Below, one piece after another: positions 6,965-12,939 of a stretch of 13,369 bases of DNA. The stretch is from the NCBI GenBank assembly GCA_026692885.1, contig JAPLNJ010000915.1, positions 1 through 13,369 on the forward strand, written 5' to 3'. The DNA is from Planctomycetota bacterium (GTDB lineage Bacteria; Planctomycetota; Planctomycetia; Pirellulales; Pirellulaceae). The position numbers were made by a program, and so were the translations under genes. Within the stretch, counting starts at the first letter, position 1; each line of letters starts with the position of its first letter. The notes beneath the pieces are model-generated. The model saw only the letters and a list, made by a program, of their open reading frames with translations. It was not told the DNA's origin and did no database searches.

Positions 6965-6998
6965 ATGTGTTTCCCTATTCAGCGAAGGAGAGTGCACG

Positions 6999-7217
6999 AT
7001 GGCCAAGGTTATGAAATCTACGGACAGTTCCAGTCTGGCGGAAGTGGTCGACCGCATCCTGGACAAAGGGATCGTGATCGACGCGTGGGTCAAGGTGTCC
7101 TTGGTGGGCATCGAGCTGTTGTCAATCGAAGCTCGCGTGGTCATCGCGTCCGTCGAGACCTACTTGAAGTACGCCGAAGCGATTGGCTTGACGGCCACCG
7201 CGGCGGCCCCGGCCTGA
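6999..7217 (+). CDS. gvpA: GvpA, major gas vesicle shell protein
   Basis: A 72-residue protein of the usual GvpA length. It polymerises as low-pitch ribs to form the gas-permeable, water-excluding vesicle wall. The core is highly characteristic: [19 protein letters not shown] (12-30), then [18 protein letters not shown] (31-48) and [15 protein letters not shown] (50-64), with a short Ala-rich tail. The ATG is chosen because AAGGAG (6985-6990) stands eight bases before it and because family similarity begins there; the frame is open further upstream but carries only repeat sequence. It is preceded by the sigma-54 promoter candidate and structured leader, and followed by a strong hairpin, which fits separate high-level expression. 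It is the only complete GvpA-family gene in the window. Confidence 0.97.
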   Translation: MAKVMKSTDSSSLAEVVDRILDKGIVIDAWVKVSLVGIELLSIEARVVIASVETYLKYAEAIGLTATAAAPA

Positions 7218-7247
7218 TAACGGGTGGACAGAACCGAGACGTGACGT

Positions 7248-7285
7248 CGATGGCAAGGTGTTCTCCCAGGGGTGCCTTGCCATCG
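7248..7285 (+). terminator. Hairpin after gvpA, possible attenuator or mRNA 3' stabiliser
   Basis: Arms CGATGGCAAGG (7248-7258) and CCTTGCCATCG (7275-7285) are perfect 11-bp complements with a 16-base loop, starting 30 bases after the gvpA stop. No T-run follows directly, so it is not a classical intrinsic terminator. A stem here could partly stop transcription or protect the gvpA message from 3' decay, giving more GvpA than GvpN. Confidence 0.6.
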
Positions 7286-7320
7286 TCGGTTGAAGGGCTT
7301 ACGCGACGGGACGAAAAAAA

Positions 7321-7353
7321 GTAACCCGACGCGTCAGCGAGGAGTCGGCGTAC
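7321..7353. repeat. Imperfect palindrome resembling a dispersed planctomycete motif
   Basis: GTA..CCGAC at the left faces GTCGG..TAC at the right around CGCGTCAGCGAGGA. The core AACCCGACGCGTCAGCGAG resembles a sequence I recall as frequent between genes in Planctomycetota; this is recall, not a search. The rest of the 7218-7433 gap shows no clear promoter for gvpN. Confidence 0.45.
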
Positions 7354-7433
7354 TAGGCGGCCACCCGGATTTGGCGTAAGCTGCAGAGGCGCGCAATCGA
7401 AAACGAGTATCCAGGAACCAAAAGGGAAACACG

Positions 7434-8459
7434 ATGACCGGAGTGCCTGAGGAATTGACCGTCTTGTCACTGCGGCGTAAGCCGGATTTCGTCGAGACCG
7501 CTTATGTGAATAGTCTCTGCGAGCGAGCGATGTTTTACGCCAAAGCCGGCTATCCCGTACACTTCAGCGGCCCCGCGGGCACGGGCAAAACTACCCTGGC
7601 CATGCACGTCGCCTCGCAATTGGGCCGTCCGGTGGTCCTGATTCACGGCGATGACGAGTTCGGCAGCTCCGACCTGATCGGCGGGCAACTGGGCTATCGG
7701 GCCTCGCGGGTGGTGGACAACTTCATCCATTCCGTGGTGAAGACCGAAGAGAATGTCTCCAAGGTCTGGATGGACAACCGGGTCACCACGGCCTGCAAGT
7801 TCGGTTTGACGCTGATCTACGACGAGTTCAACCGCTCGCGGCCCGAAGCCAACAACGTCCTGTTGGGGATTCTCGAAGAACGTCTGCTGGAGATGCCGAC
7901 CAGCCGAAGCGGCGACGGCTACCTCCAAGTGCATCCGGAGTTCCACTCGATCTTCACCAGCAATCCGGAGGAATACGCGGGGGTTCATAAGACTCAGGAC
8001 GCCTTGATGGACCGGATGATCACGATCAAGTTGGGCCATTACGATCGCGAGACCGAAGCGGGCATCACCGCGGCCAAGTCGAATCTGCCGCTGGAGGATG
8101 CCAGTCGGATCGTGGAATTGGTGCGAGGTTTTCGGACGATGGGGGTCCATAACTTTCGCCCGACGATCCGCGCGTGTATCATGATCGCTCGGATCACGGC
8201 CTTGCGGCAGGCCCGGGCCCGAGCCGATGACCTGGTCTTCCGGGAAGTCTGCCGGGATGTGCTCTGCTGTGATACCATCAAGATCACGCACGATGGGGAA
8301 TCGGTCGGCGAAGATCGGCTGGAGCAGCTGATCGAGCAGGCCTGCGGGGTGGATGTCCCGCTGTCGGCCGAGACGGACTTGCCGCTGATTCAGACTTCTA
8401 CTGACGAACTTGGACAAGGGGTAAAGCATCATGCCCGGCGGAAGAAAAAGTCTCCGTAG
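7434..8459 (+). CDS. gvpN: GvpN, AAA+ ATPase of gas vesicle formation
   Basis: A 341-residue MoxR-type AAA+ ATPase of the GvpN family. GvpN supports vesicle enlargement and is needed for full-size vesicles, probably by remodelling assembly intermediates with ATP. Visible motifs are Walker A GPAGTGKT (46-53), the GvpN-typical HGDDEFGSSDLIGG (71-84), Walker B LIYDEF (127-132), EERLLEMP (148-155), sensor-1 TSNP (175-178), and R194 in ALMDRM as candidate arginine finger. A basic tail (HHARRKKKSP) ends the protein. The ribosome site before the ATG at 7434 is a weak AAGGGAAA. It follows gvpA after a 216-base gap with a hairpin, and its last 29 bases overlap the next gene in another frame. Confidence 0.95.
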   Translation: MTGVPEELTVLSLRRKPDFVETAYVNSLCERAMFYAKAGYPVHFSGPAGTGKTTLAMHVASQLGRPVVLIHGDDEFGSSDLIGGQLGYRASRVVDNFIHSVVKTEENVSKVWMDNRVTTACKFGLTLIYDEFNRSRPEANNVLLGILEERLLEMPTSRSGDGYLQVHPEFHSIFTSNPEEYAGVHKTQDALMDRMITIKLGHYDRETEAGITAAKSNLPLEDASRIVELVRGFRTMGVHNFRPTIRACIMIARITALRQARARADDLVFREVCRDVLCCDTIKITHDGESVGEDRLEQLIEQACGVDVPLSAETDLPLIQTSTDELGQGVKHHARRKKKSP

Positions 8460-8745
8460 TGTTAAGACCATGGGCTCGCTGGTGGACGGGCGGCGGTCGC
8501 GTACCACGTCCGGTGCCTTGTTGGAACTGTCGGGCTTGGCGTGTGAAAAGGACCGCTTGAACAAGGAACTGACCGCTGCGGCCCATCGGCAGGCGGACAT
8601 TGTGGTGCGGCTGCAAGACATTGCCGCCAAGGAAGAGCGACTGCGGGCCTTCGTCAAGGACCCCGAGATGATCGCCAAAGTCTGCCCCACGGTAGTACCC
8701 CCGGGGGCCGCCCGGCGCGTGAATCGCAAGGAGATTAGTTACTGA
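8431..8745 (+). CDS. Small coiled-coil protein overlapping gvpN
   Basis: A 104-residue basic protein without a domain I can name. The N-terminus (residues 1-25) is rich in Arg, Lys and Ser, including SLRSVKTMGSLVDGRRSR. Residues about 28-72 form a likely coiled coil with regular Leu and charged residues (LLELSGLACEKDRLNKEL and VRLQDIAAKEERLRAF). The C-terminus is Pro-rich then basic. The start at 8431 lies inside the end of gvpN, overlapping it by 29 bases, and AAGGGG at 8416-8421 gives a well-placed ribosome site, so expression is probably coupled to gvpN. Short coiled-coil proteins are common in gvp clusters, and a structural or adaptor role is inferred from position only. Confidence 0.75.
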   Translation: MPGGRKSLRSVKTMGSLVDGRRSRTTSGALLELSGLACEKDRLNKELTAAAHRQADIVVRLQDIAAKEERLRAFVKDPEMIAKVCPTVVPPGAARRVNRKEISY

Positions 8746-8767
8746 CGCGGCACGAAACAAGGCGAGC

Positions 8768-8787
8768 GGAGGGGCGTCAGCCCCTCT
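8768..8787. repeat. GC-rich hairpin GAGGGGC-GTCA-GCCCCTC
   Basis: Perfect 7-bp arms (8769-8775 and 8780-8786) with a GTCA loop, 23 bases after the coiled-coil gene stop. No T-run follows. It may act as a weak terminator or be a dispersed palindrome; the AGGGGCGTCAGCCCCT core resembles one I recall from planctomycete intergenic DNA. Confidence 0.55.
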
Positions 8788-8830
8788 GCTGTGAACATCT
8801 TTGCATCGTCCAAAATCCGTAAAACGCTCT

Positions 8831-8935
8831 GGTTACGAGGCTCTGCCTCGTAACCCACGGGACGCGAGGCTCCGCCTCGCAAGCAGGCCGGCGGAGCCGG
8901 CAAGGCAGTGCGTTCCCAGGCAGAGCCTGGGAACG
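8831..8935. repeat. Array of four short palindromes with three-base loops
   Basis: Four perfect hairpins follow one another: GGTTACGAGGC-TCT-GCCTCGTAACC (8831-8855), GCGAGGC-TCC-GCCTCGC (8864-8880), GCCGGC-GGA-GCCGGC (8887-8901) and CGTTCCCAGGC-AGA-GCCTGGGAACG (8911-8935). All have 6-11 bp arms and a three-base loop. Similar GTTCCC-type palindromes are known as dispersed repeats in several phyla. Here they fill the gap in front of the third gvpF/L gene. No promoter is visible among them. Confidence 0.8.
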
Positions 8936-8975
8936 AGGGAACCCAAGAGGACCGGCACAGGAGACACAACCGATC

Positions 8976-9755
8976 ATGTCTGCGAAAGGCTCAGCGAAAC
9001 CGGCCACGTCCAGCAAGGAATCGGGTCGGTACTTGTATGCGGTGATCGAGACCACCAAGGCTGTCGACTTGGGACCCGTCGGAATCGACGGTGGGGTGGT
9101 CTACGCCGTCAACGACGGCCGGATCGCCGCGGTAGTCAGCGACTTGCCCAACGAGAAACTTCGTCCGGAGCGGCGCCGACTGGCGGCGCACCACGACGTG
9201 CTCAAGCGGCTGATGGCAACGGAGACGGTCTTGCCGATGGTTTTCGGCATCATCGCCGGTGGTCCGGAGGCCATCCGCCGGATCTTGAAAAAGAACCAGG
9301 AAGCCTTTGTGGAACAACTCGAACGTTTTGCCGGCAAGGTCGAAATGGGCCTGCGCGTCTGCTGGGATGTGCCCAACATCTTCGAGTTCTTCGTGAACAA
9401 CCATCTCGACTTGCGCCAGTTTCGCGACCGGATTTACCGCGCTGGGCGGGAGCCGTCCCACGAAGAGAAAATCGAGTTGGGACGGACTTTTGACCAGGCG
9501 CTGAGGCAGGACCGCGAAGATTATACGGAAAAAGTGCTGGGTGTGCTCGATCCGCTGTGCGCAGAGATCAAAGAAAACAAGCCTCGCAACGAACGTGAAG
9601 TGATGAACTTGGCGTGTCTCATCGGTCGCGGCCCGCAGAAGGAGTTCGAGCAGGCGGTCTTCGCGGCGGCCAAGTTCTTCGATCATCACTATGCCTTCGA
9701 CTTCACCGGGCCATGGCCGCCCCATAACTTTGTCGACATAACTCTAGAGACGTGA
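8976..9755 (+). CDS. GvpF/GvpL family gas vesicle protein (copy 3)
   Basis: A 259-residue GvpF/L protein and the most canonical of the three here. After a polar, probably disordered start (1-16) it has RYLYAVIE (18-25), the core HHDVLKRLMATETVLPMVFG (72-91), and the end FTGPWPPHNFVDI (243-255). Family members bind GvpA and other Gvp proteins during vesicle nucleation. The ATG at 8976 follows AGGAG (8959-8963) at 12 bases, a long spacing; the leader CAGGAGACACA recurs before gvpG. Unlike copies 1 and 2, it lies among the structural genes rather than the regulatory ones. Confidence 0.92.
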   Translation: MSAKGSAKPATSSKESGRYLYAVIETTKAVDLGPVGIDGGVVYAVNDGRIAAVVSDLPNEKLRPERRRLAAHHDVLKRLMATETVLPMVFGIIAGGPEAIRRILKKNQEAFVEQLERFAGKVEMGLRVCWDVPNIFEFFVNNHLDLRQFRDRIYRAGREPSHEEKIELGRTFDQALRQDREDYTEKVLGVLDPLCAEIKENKPRNEREVMNLACLIGRGPQKEFEQAVFAAAKFFDHHYAFDFTGPWPPHNFVDITLET

Positions 9756-9756
9756 C

Positions 9757-9770
9757 GCGGGTCTGCCCGC
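9757..9770. repeat. Short hairpin GCGGG-TCTG-CCCGC
   Basis: A 5-bp GC stem with a TCTG loop directly after the gvpF/L stop. It is weak evidence of a terminator because no T-run follows. Confidence 0.4.
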
Positions 9771-9776
9771 ACCCAA

Positions 9777-9835
9777 GTAGGTCAGGCTTTCCAGCCTGAT
9801 AAAAACCGAGCGTCACCCTGGAAAGGCTGACCTAC
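9777..9835. repeat. Inverted repeat GTAGGTCAGGCTTTCCAG before gvpG
   Basis: The left arm (9777-9794) and right arm (9818-9835) pair over 18 bases with one mismatch. The left half also forms its own hairpin TCAGGCT-TTCC-AGCCTGA (9782-9799). I recall GTAGGTCAGGCTTTCCAGCC as a dispersed planctomycete palindrome. It fills most of the 108-base gap between gvpF/L copy 3 and gvpG. Confidence 0.75.
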
Positions 9836-9863
9836 AACTTGTGACCCAGGAGACACAGCCCCG

Positions 9864-10289
9864 ATGTTCCTCATCGATGACCTGTTGATGATGCCTGCCC
9901 GCGGTATCATGGCTGCGTTTCGCGAAATTCATAACGCCGTCCAGCAGGACTCCGCTAACGAATCGGAATCCATTCGCACCGAACTGAGCGAACTGTACAT
10001 GCGGCTGGAAACCAAGCAATTGAGCGAGGCTGAGTTCGAGCAACGCGAGAAGGAACTGCTGGATCGCCTGGACGAGATCGAGAAAGGCGCCGCCGAGGCG
10101 GCGGTCGGTATTGGCGGCGGCGGTACCGACGAGGAAGATTTCGACGAGGAGGGTGAAGCGGACGAGGACGCCTCCGAGGATGAATACTTCGATGGGGACG
10201 AGGATGACGCCGAGGATGAACTTGAGGATGACGCCGCGGGAGAGGATGACGACGAACTAGACGACGAGGAAGACGAGGACGTGGAGTAA
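9864..10289 (+). CDS. gvpG: GvpG with long acidic C-terminal tail
   Basis: The first 80 or so residues are a normal GvpG: FLIDDLLMMPARGIMAAFREIHNAV (2-26), then a helical part RTELSELYMRLETKQLSEAEFEQREKELLDRLDEIE (38-73). GvpG is a small accessory protein that interacts with GvpF/L and GvpA during assembly. After a glycine hinge (GIGGGG, 82-87) comes a tail (89-141) in which 38 of 53 residues are Asp or Glu and none is Lys or Arg. GvpG proteins usually end near 80-90 residues, so the tail is an unusual extension. The ATG at 9864 follows AGGAG (9848-9852). No stop or frameshift separates core and tail. Confidence 0.88.
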   Translation: MFLIDDLLMMPARGIMAAFREIHNAVQQDSANESESIRTELSELYMRLETKQLSEAEFEQREKELLDRLDEIEKGAAEAAVGIGGGGTDEEDFDEEGEADEDASEDEYFDGDEDDAEDELEDDAAGEDDDELDDEEDEDVE

Positions 10290-10346
10290 GACGGCCGACG
10301 CGGCCGAGTTGGCTAGTAGCGTCGGTGGCCCTTTCACGCGTCTCTT

Positions 10347-10369
10347 GTTCCCACGCTCCGCGTGGGAAC
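10347..10369. repeat. Hairpin GTTCCCACGC-TCC-GCGTGGGAAC
   Basis: Perfect 10-bp arms with a three-base loop. It is related in sequence and form to the fourth hairpin of the array at 8831-8935 (GTTCCCAGGC type) and belongs to a widespread class of dispersed palindromes. Confidence 0.7.
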
Positions 10370-10427
10370 GCAAGTCTTTCGATGCTCCGCGTCGTCTGCC
10401 CAGGGATGACGAGCGTCCGAGGTTCTT

Positions 10428-10544
10428 CGCCCCGATAGGGGCAGCCACATAGCAGCCCAGGGCAGAGCGGAGCGGCGCCAGCCGCGTAGCGCCGCCCTGG
10501 GTTATTAGAATATCAAGAACGCCAGCCCTGAAGGGGCGAAACAA
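10428..10544 (-). repeat. 117-bp dispersed repeat, copy 1
   Basis: This segment matches the reverse complement of 10634-10750 along almost all of its length, without gaps after the first few bases. Shared blocks include CAGCCCAGGGCAGAGCG, AGCGCCGCCCTGGG and GGGCGAAACAA. Internally CCCAGGGC and GCCCTGGG make it a palindrome-based element. The gene-free spacer between the two copies is 89 bases. Confidence 0.75.
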
Positions 10545-10633
10545 GCCAGTGCAGCACAACCGCGCCACAATCCTTAGTCAAGAACTACAGCCATCTTGTT
10601 TGAAGACGAATCGAACCGTGTAGGACGACCGAT

Positions 10634-10750
10634 TTGTTTCGCCCTTTCAGGGCTACCGGGATGAATCGATACCGTACCCAGGGCGGCGCTCCGCGGCTGT
10701 CGCTGCTACGCTCTGCCCTGGGCTGATTTGTTAATGCCCCTTTGGGGCGG
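10634..10750 (+). repeat. 117-bp dispersed repeat, copy 2 (inverted)
   Basis: Inverted partner of the copy at 10428-10544, with the same length. Its end TGCCCTGGGCTGATTTGTT followed by GCCCCTTTGGGGC is repeated partially further right. Resembles a non-coding dispersed repeat; it has no transposase or clear target duplication. Confidence 0.75.
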
Positions 10751-10777
10751 AAGAATTATGTATCGCGACGAGGGCAT

Positions 10778-10817
10778 TGCCCTGGGCTGATTTGTTGAGC
10801 CCTTTCGCGGCAAAGAC
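10778..10817 (+). repeat. Partial third copy of the repeat
   Basis: The 19-base string TGCCCTGGGCTGATTTGTT at 10778-10796 is identical to 10714-10732 in the second copy, and the following GAGCCCTTTCGCGGC resembles its GCCCCTTTGGGGC. The fragment abuts the start of the ArsA-like gene, so it may supply or replace that gene's leader. Confidence 0.65.
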
Positions 10818-12788
10818 TTGGACAGGTCGTTTCAGACATTTGCAGAGGTCAGAACCATTGTGGCCGCGAACAGACCTGCATTCCTGGAGGACGGCGCGCT
10901 GAGTTTGCTGCTCTTCGGCGGCAAGGGTGGCGTAGGCAAGACTACGTGCGCGGTGGCTACGGCATTACATCTAGCGGGACGATTTCCTGACCGCACCTTC
11001 CTGCTCGCCTCGTCGGACCCGGCTCACTCGCTCAACGACAGCCTCGCGGGCTCCCTGTTGCCAGCCAATCTCCAGGTTCGGGAAATCGACTTTCGCCAGA
11101 GTCTGGAGGAATTCAAGCAGGCGCATACCCAGCACTTCCGTCAGGTGGCCCTGCGGGGAACCTTCTTGGACGAGCAGGACGTCACCAAGTTCTTGGACCT
11201 CTCGACGCCCGGTTTTGACGAACTGATGGCCTTTCTAGAGATCGCCAAGCTCTGGCAGGAGCGGTCCTATTCCTGCCTGGTGATCGACACGGCACCCACC
11301 GGCCACACGCTCCGATTGCTCGAATTGCCCGAGCTGATGCGGACTTGGATCGGGGTCTTCGATGCCATGCTGGCCAAGCATCATTACCTCACGCAACTCT
11401 ATGGAAAGTCCGATCGCCAGGACGACACCGACGTGTTTCTGGAAGAGTTGCAAGCGTCGGTAGACGGACTCGCTTCCCTGTTGAGCGATCCTGTCCATTG
11501 CCGCTTTATCCCGGTCATGCTGGCCGAGACGATGAGCCTGAACGAAACGCAGCGGCTCGTCACCCGGTTGCAAGAGCTCAAGATCACCGTCACCGACCTG
11601 CTGGTCAACCGGTTGTACCCGGCCCAGTCCGACTGCCCGGTCTGCCGGGAAGCAGGACGCCGGCAGCAACGGGAGTTGCGTCGGACCGTCGCCCAGTTTG
11701 CCGGCCTGTCCGTCTGGGGCCTGCCCCTGTACGGCGGTGAGGTGCGAGGCGCCGAGCAGCTGACACGATTCTGGGATGGCATCGACCTTGTCCTTGATCC
11801 GCCAGCACCGTCGGCGGAACAGATCCGTCTGTCGCTGCGGGTGGAGCCGAGCGCTCCGCTTCCGGACGCCGGCGTGCGTTTCTTGCTGTTTGCGGGCAAA
11901 GGCGGGGTGGGCAAGACGACCCTGGCCTGCGCTTCCGCTCTGCAGTTGGCCCAAGTGAACCCCGACCAGCGGGTACTGCTATTCTCCACCGACCCGGCCC
12001 ACTCCCTGGCCGACTGCCTGGACATGGCCATCGGTCCCCGGGAAGTGCCCTTGGCCCCCCGGTTGTCGGCCATGGAGATTGACGCCGAGGCGGAGTTCGA
12101 GAAGTTGAAGGAACGTTACCTACAAGAGGTGGAGAAGTTCTTCGGCTCGCTGTTGAGCTTAGCCGGTATCGATTTGGAGTTCGACCATGAGGTCGTGGAG
12201 CGGATCCTGGACCTGTCTCCGCCCGGCCTGGATGAAGTCATGGCCTTGCTTCGCGCCGTCGAGTTGTTGGACGCGAAGAAATATGACATATTCGTGCTCG
12301 ACACGGCGCCGACCGGGCATTTGATTCGGCTCCTGGAGACGCCGGAGTTGATTGACGACTGGCTGAAGGCTGTTTTCGGGTTGTTCCTCAAGTATCGGAA
12401 CATCTTTCGGCTGCCGAAGATCGTGGACTATCTGATCGGACTCTCCAAGCAACTGAAGTTATTGCGGAGCCTGCTCTGTGATCCGCAGCAGGCGCAGCTG
12501 TTCGCCGTCAGCATCCTGACAGAAATGGCCTTCGCGGAGACCTGCGACCTGCTGGCCGCGTGCCAGGCCGTCAACGTCCACGTGCCGACGGTCTTCCTGA
12601 ACCTGGCCACTCCCCCGGGAGCGTGTCCGTTATGTAGTGGCGTGGCCGCATCCGAGGCGGAAGTGCGGAGTCGCTTTGCCAAGACGTTTGGGGGCGTTCC
12701 CCAATCCGTCGTGTATCGCTGCGGTGAGCCCCGAGGCCTCGATCGTCTGGCCGAACTCGGCCAAATGCTGTATGCACCCCGATGCTGA
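10818..12788 (+). CDS. Fused double ArsA/Get3-type ATPase
   Basis: A 656-residue tandem ATPase. Each half has the deviant Walker A GKGGVGKTT (from G35 and G360), a switch I (SSDPAHSLND at 65-74; STDPAHSLAD in half two) and a switch II DTAPTGH followed by IRLLE/LRLLE. Each half also has a CxxC pair, CPVC (273-276) and CPLC (603-606), at matching positions, as in the zinc-binding CxxC of Get3 dimers. Get3 carries hydrophobic tail-anchored proteins; ArsA drives arsenite export. No arsB, arsR or arsD is in view, and the gene lies among gvp genes, so a chaperone-like role for hydrophobic Gvp proteins is inferred. The start is uncertain: TTG at 10818 lacks a ribosome site, and GTG at 10860 (codon 15) has AGAGGT before it. 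Family certain, role open. Confidence 0.9.
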   Translation: MDRSFQTFAEVRTIVAANRPAFLEDGALSLLLFGGKGGVGKTTCAVATALHLAGRFPDRTFLLASSDPAHSLNDSLAGSLLPANLQVREIDFRQSLEEFKQAHTQHFRQVALRGTFLDEQDVTKFLDLSTPGFDELMAFLEIAKLWQERSYSCLVIDTAPTGHTLRLLELPELMRTWIGVFDAMLAKHHYLTQLYGKSDRQDDTDVFLEELQASVDGLASLLSDPVHCRFIPVMLAETMSLNETQRLVTRLQELKITVTDLLVNRLYPAQSDCPVCREAGRRQQRELRRTVAQFAGLSVWGLPLYGGEVRGAEQLTRFWDGIDLVLDPPAPSAEQIRLSLRVEPSAPLPDAGVRFLLFAGKGGVGKTTLACASALQLAQVNPDQRVLLFSTDPAHSLADCLDMAIGPREVPLAPRLSAMEIDAEAEFEKLKERYLQEVEKFFGSLLSLAGIDLEFDHEVVERILDLSPPGLDEVMALLRAVELLDAKKYDIFVLDTAPTGHLIRLLETPELIDDWLKAVFGLFLKYRNIFRLPKIVDYLIGLSKQLKLLRSLLCDPQQAQLFAVSILTEMAFAETCDLLAACQAVNVHVPTVFLNLATPPGACPLCSGVAASEAEVRSRFAKTFGGVPQSVVYRCGEPRGLDRLAELGQMLYAPRC

Positions 12789-12821
12789 AATTTGTCCGAG
12801 ATCTACATCGTGGTGCTCGTA

Positions 12822-12867
12822 GAGCGGACTTCAGTCCGCTCAAAGTAGAGCGGATTTCAATCCGCTC
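12822..12867. repeat. Paired hairpins with a compensatory base change
   Basis: Two direct copies of a 26-base unit carry GAGCGGACT-TC-AGTCCGCTC (12822-12841) and GAGCGGATT-TC-AATCCGCTC (12848-12867). The units differ at one base pair only: a C-G pair in the first is a T-A pair in the second. Both arms changed together, so pairing itself seems to be kept. The AGCGGACTTCAGTCCGCT core resembles a dispersed planctomycete palindrome by recall. Confidence 0.8.
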
Positions 12868-12888
12868 AAACGGAAACCATTCCGTTTT
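12868..12888 (+). terminator. Terminator-like hairpin after the ArsA-like gene
   Basis: AAACGGAA (12868-12875), a four-base loop, TTCCGTTT (12880-12887), then one more T. The stem is AT-weak at its base and the T-run is short, so at best a modest intrinsic terminator in plus orientation. It lies 52 bases before the next ATG. Confidence 0.45.
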
Positions 12889-12939
12889 AGAGAGTTTGCC
12901 TTAGACACGTTTTGACTATCCCTTGAACTGGAGAGAACT

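Larger units (their letters stand above)
6599..6998. other. gvpA upstream control region
   Basis: This 400-base gap has no supported gene. A frame continuous with gvpA stays open through most of it, but its translation is low-complexity repeat with no family mark and the real ribosome site lies at 6985. The gap contains the 9-bp repeat palindrome, a second stem-loop, a sigma-54 promoter candidate and a structured leader, all listed separately. Together these look like a regulatory region for a highly expressed gene. Confidence 0.7.
10290..10817. other. Repeat-rich intergenic region before the ArsA-like gene
   Basis: A 528-base gap without a supported gene. It contains a GTTCCC-type hairpin, two inverted copies of a 117-bp repeat, and a partial third copy that reaches to about 10 bases from the next gene. 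I see no sigma-54 site with correct spacing and no clear sigma-70 promoter. Frames across the gap only translate repeats. Confidence 0.65.

Noticed and set aside
6603..6998. Upstream extension of gvpA to a 204-residue protein
   Set aside because: The extra 132 residues are repeat-derived low complexity; AAGGAG at 6985 and the GvpA family start both point to 6999.
10290..10817. Insertion sequence between gvpG and the ArsA-like gene
   Set aside because: The inverted 117-bp copies enclose only 89 bases with no transposase; they are better described as non-coding dispersed repeats.
10818..12788. Arsenite-pump ATPase for arsenic resistance
   Set aside because: No arsB, arsR or arsD gene is in the window, and both halves carry Get3-like CxxC pairs; the context is gas vesicles.
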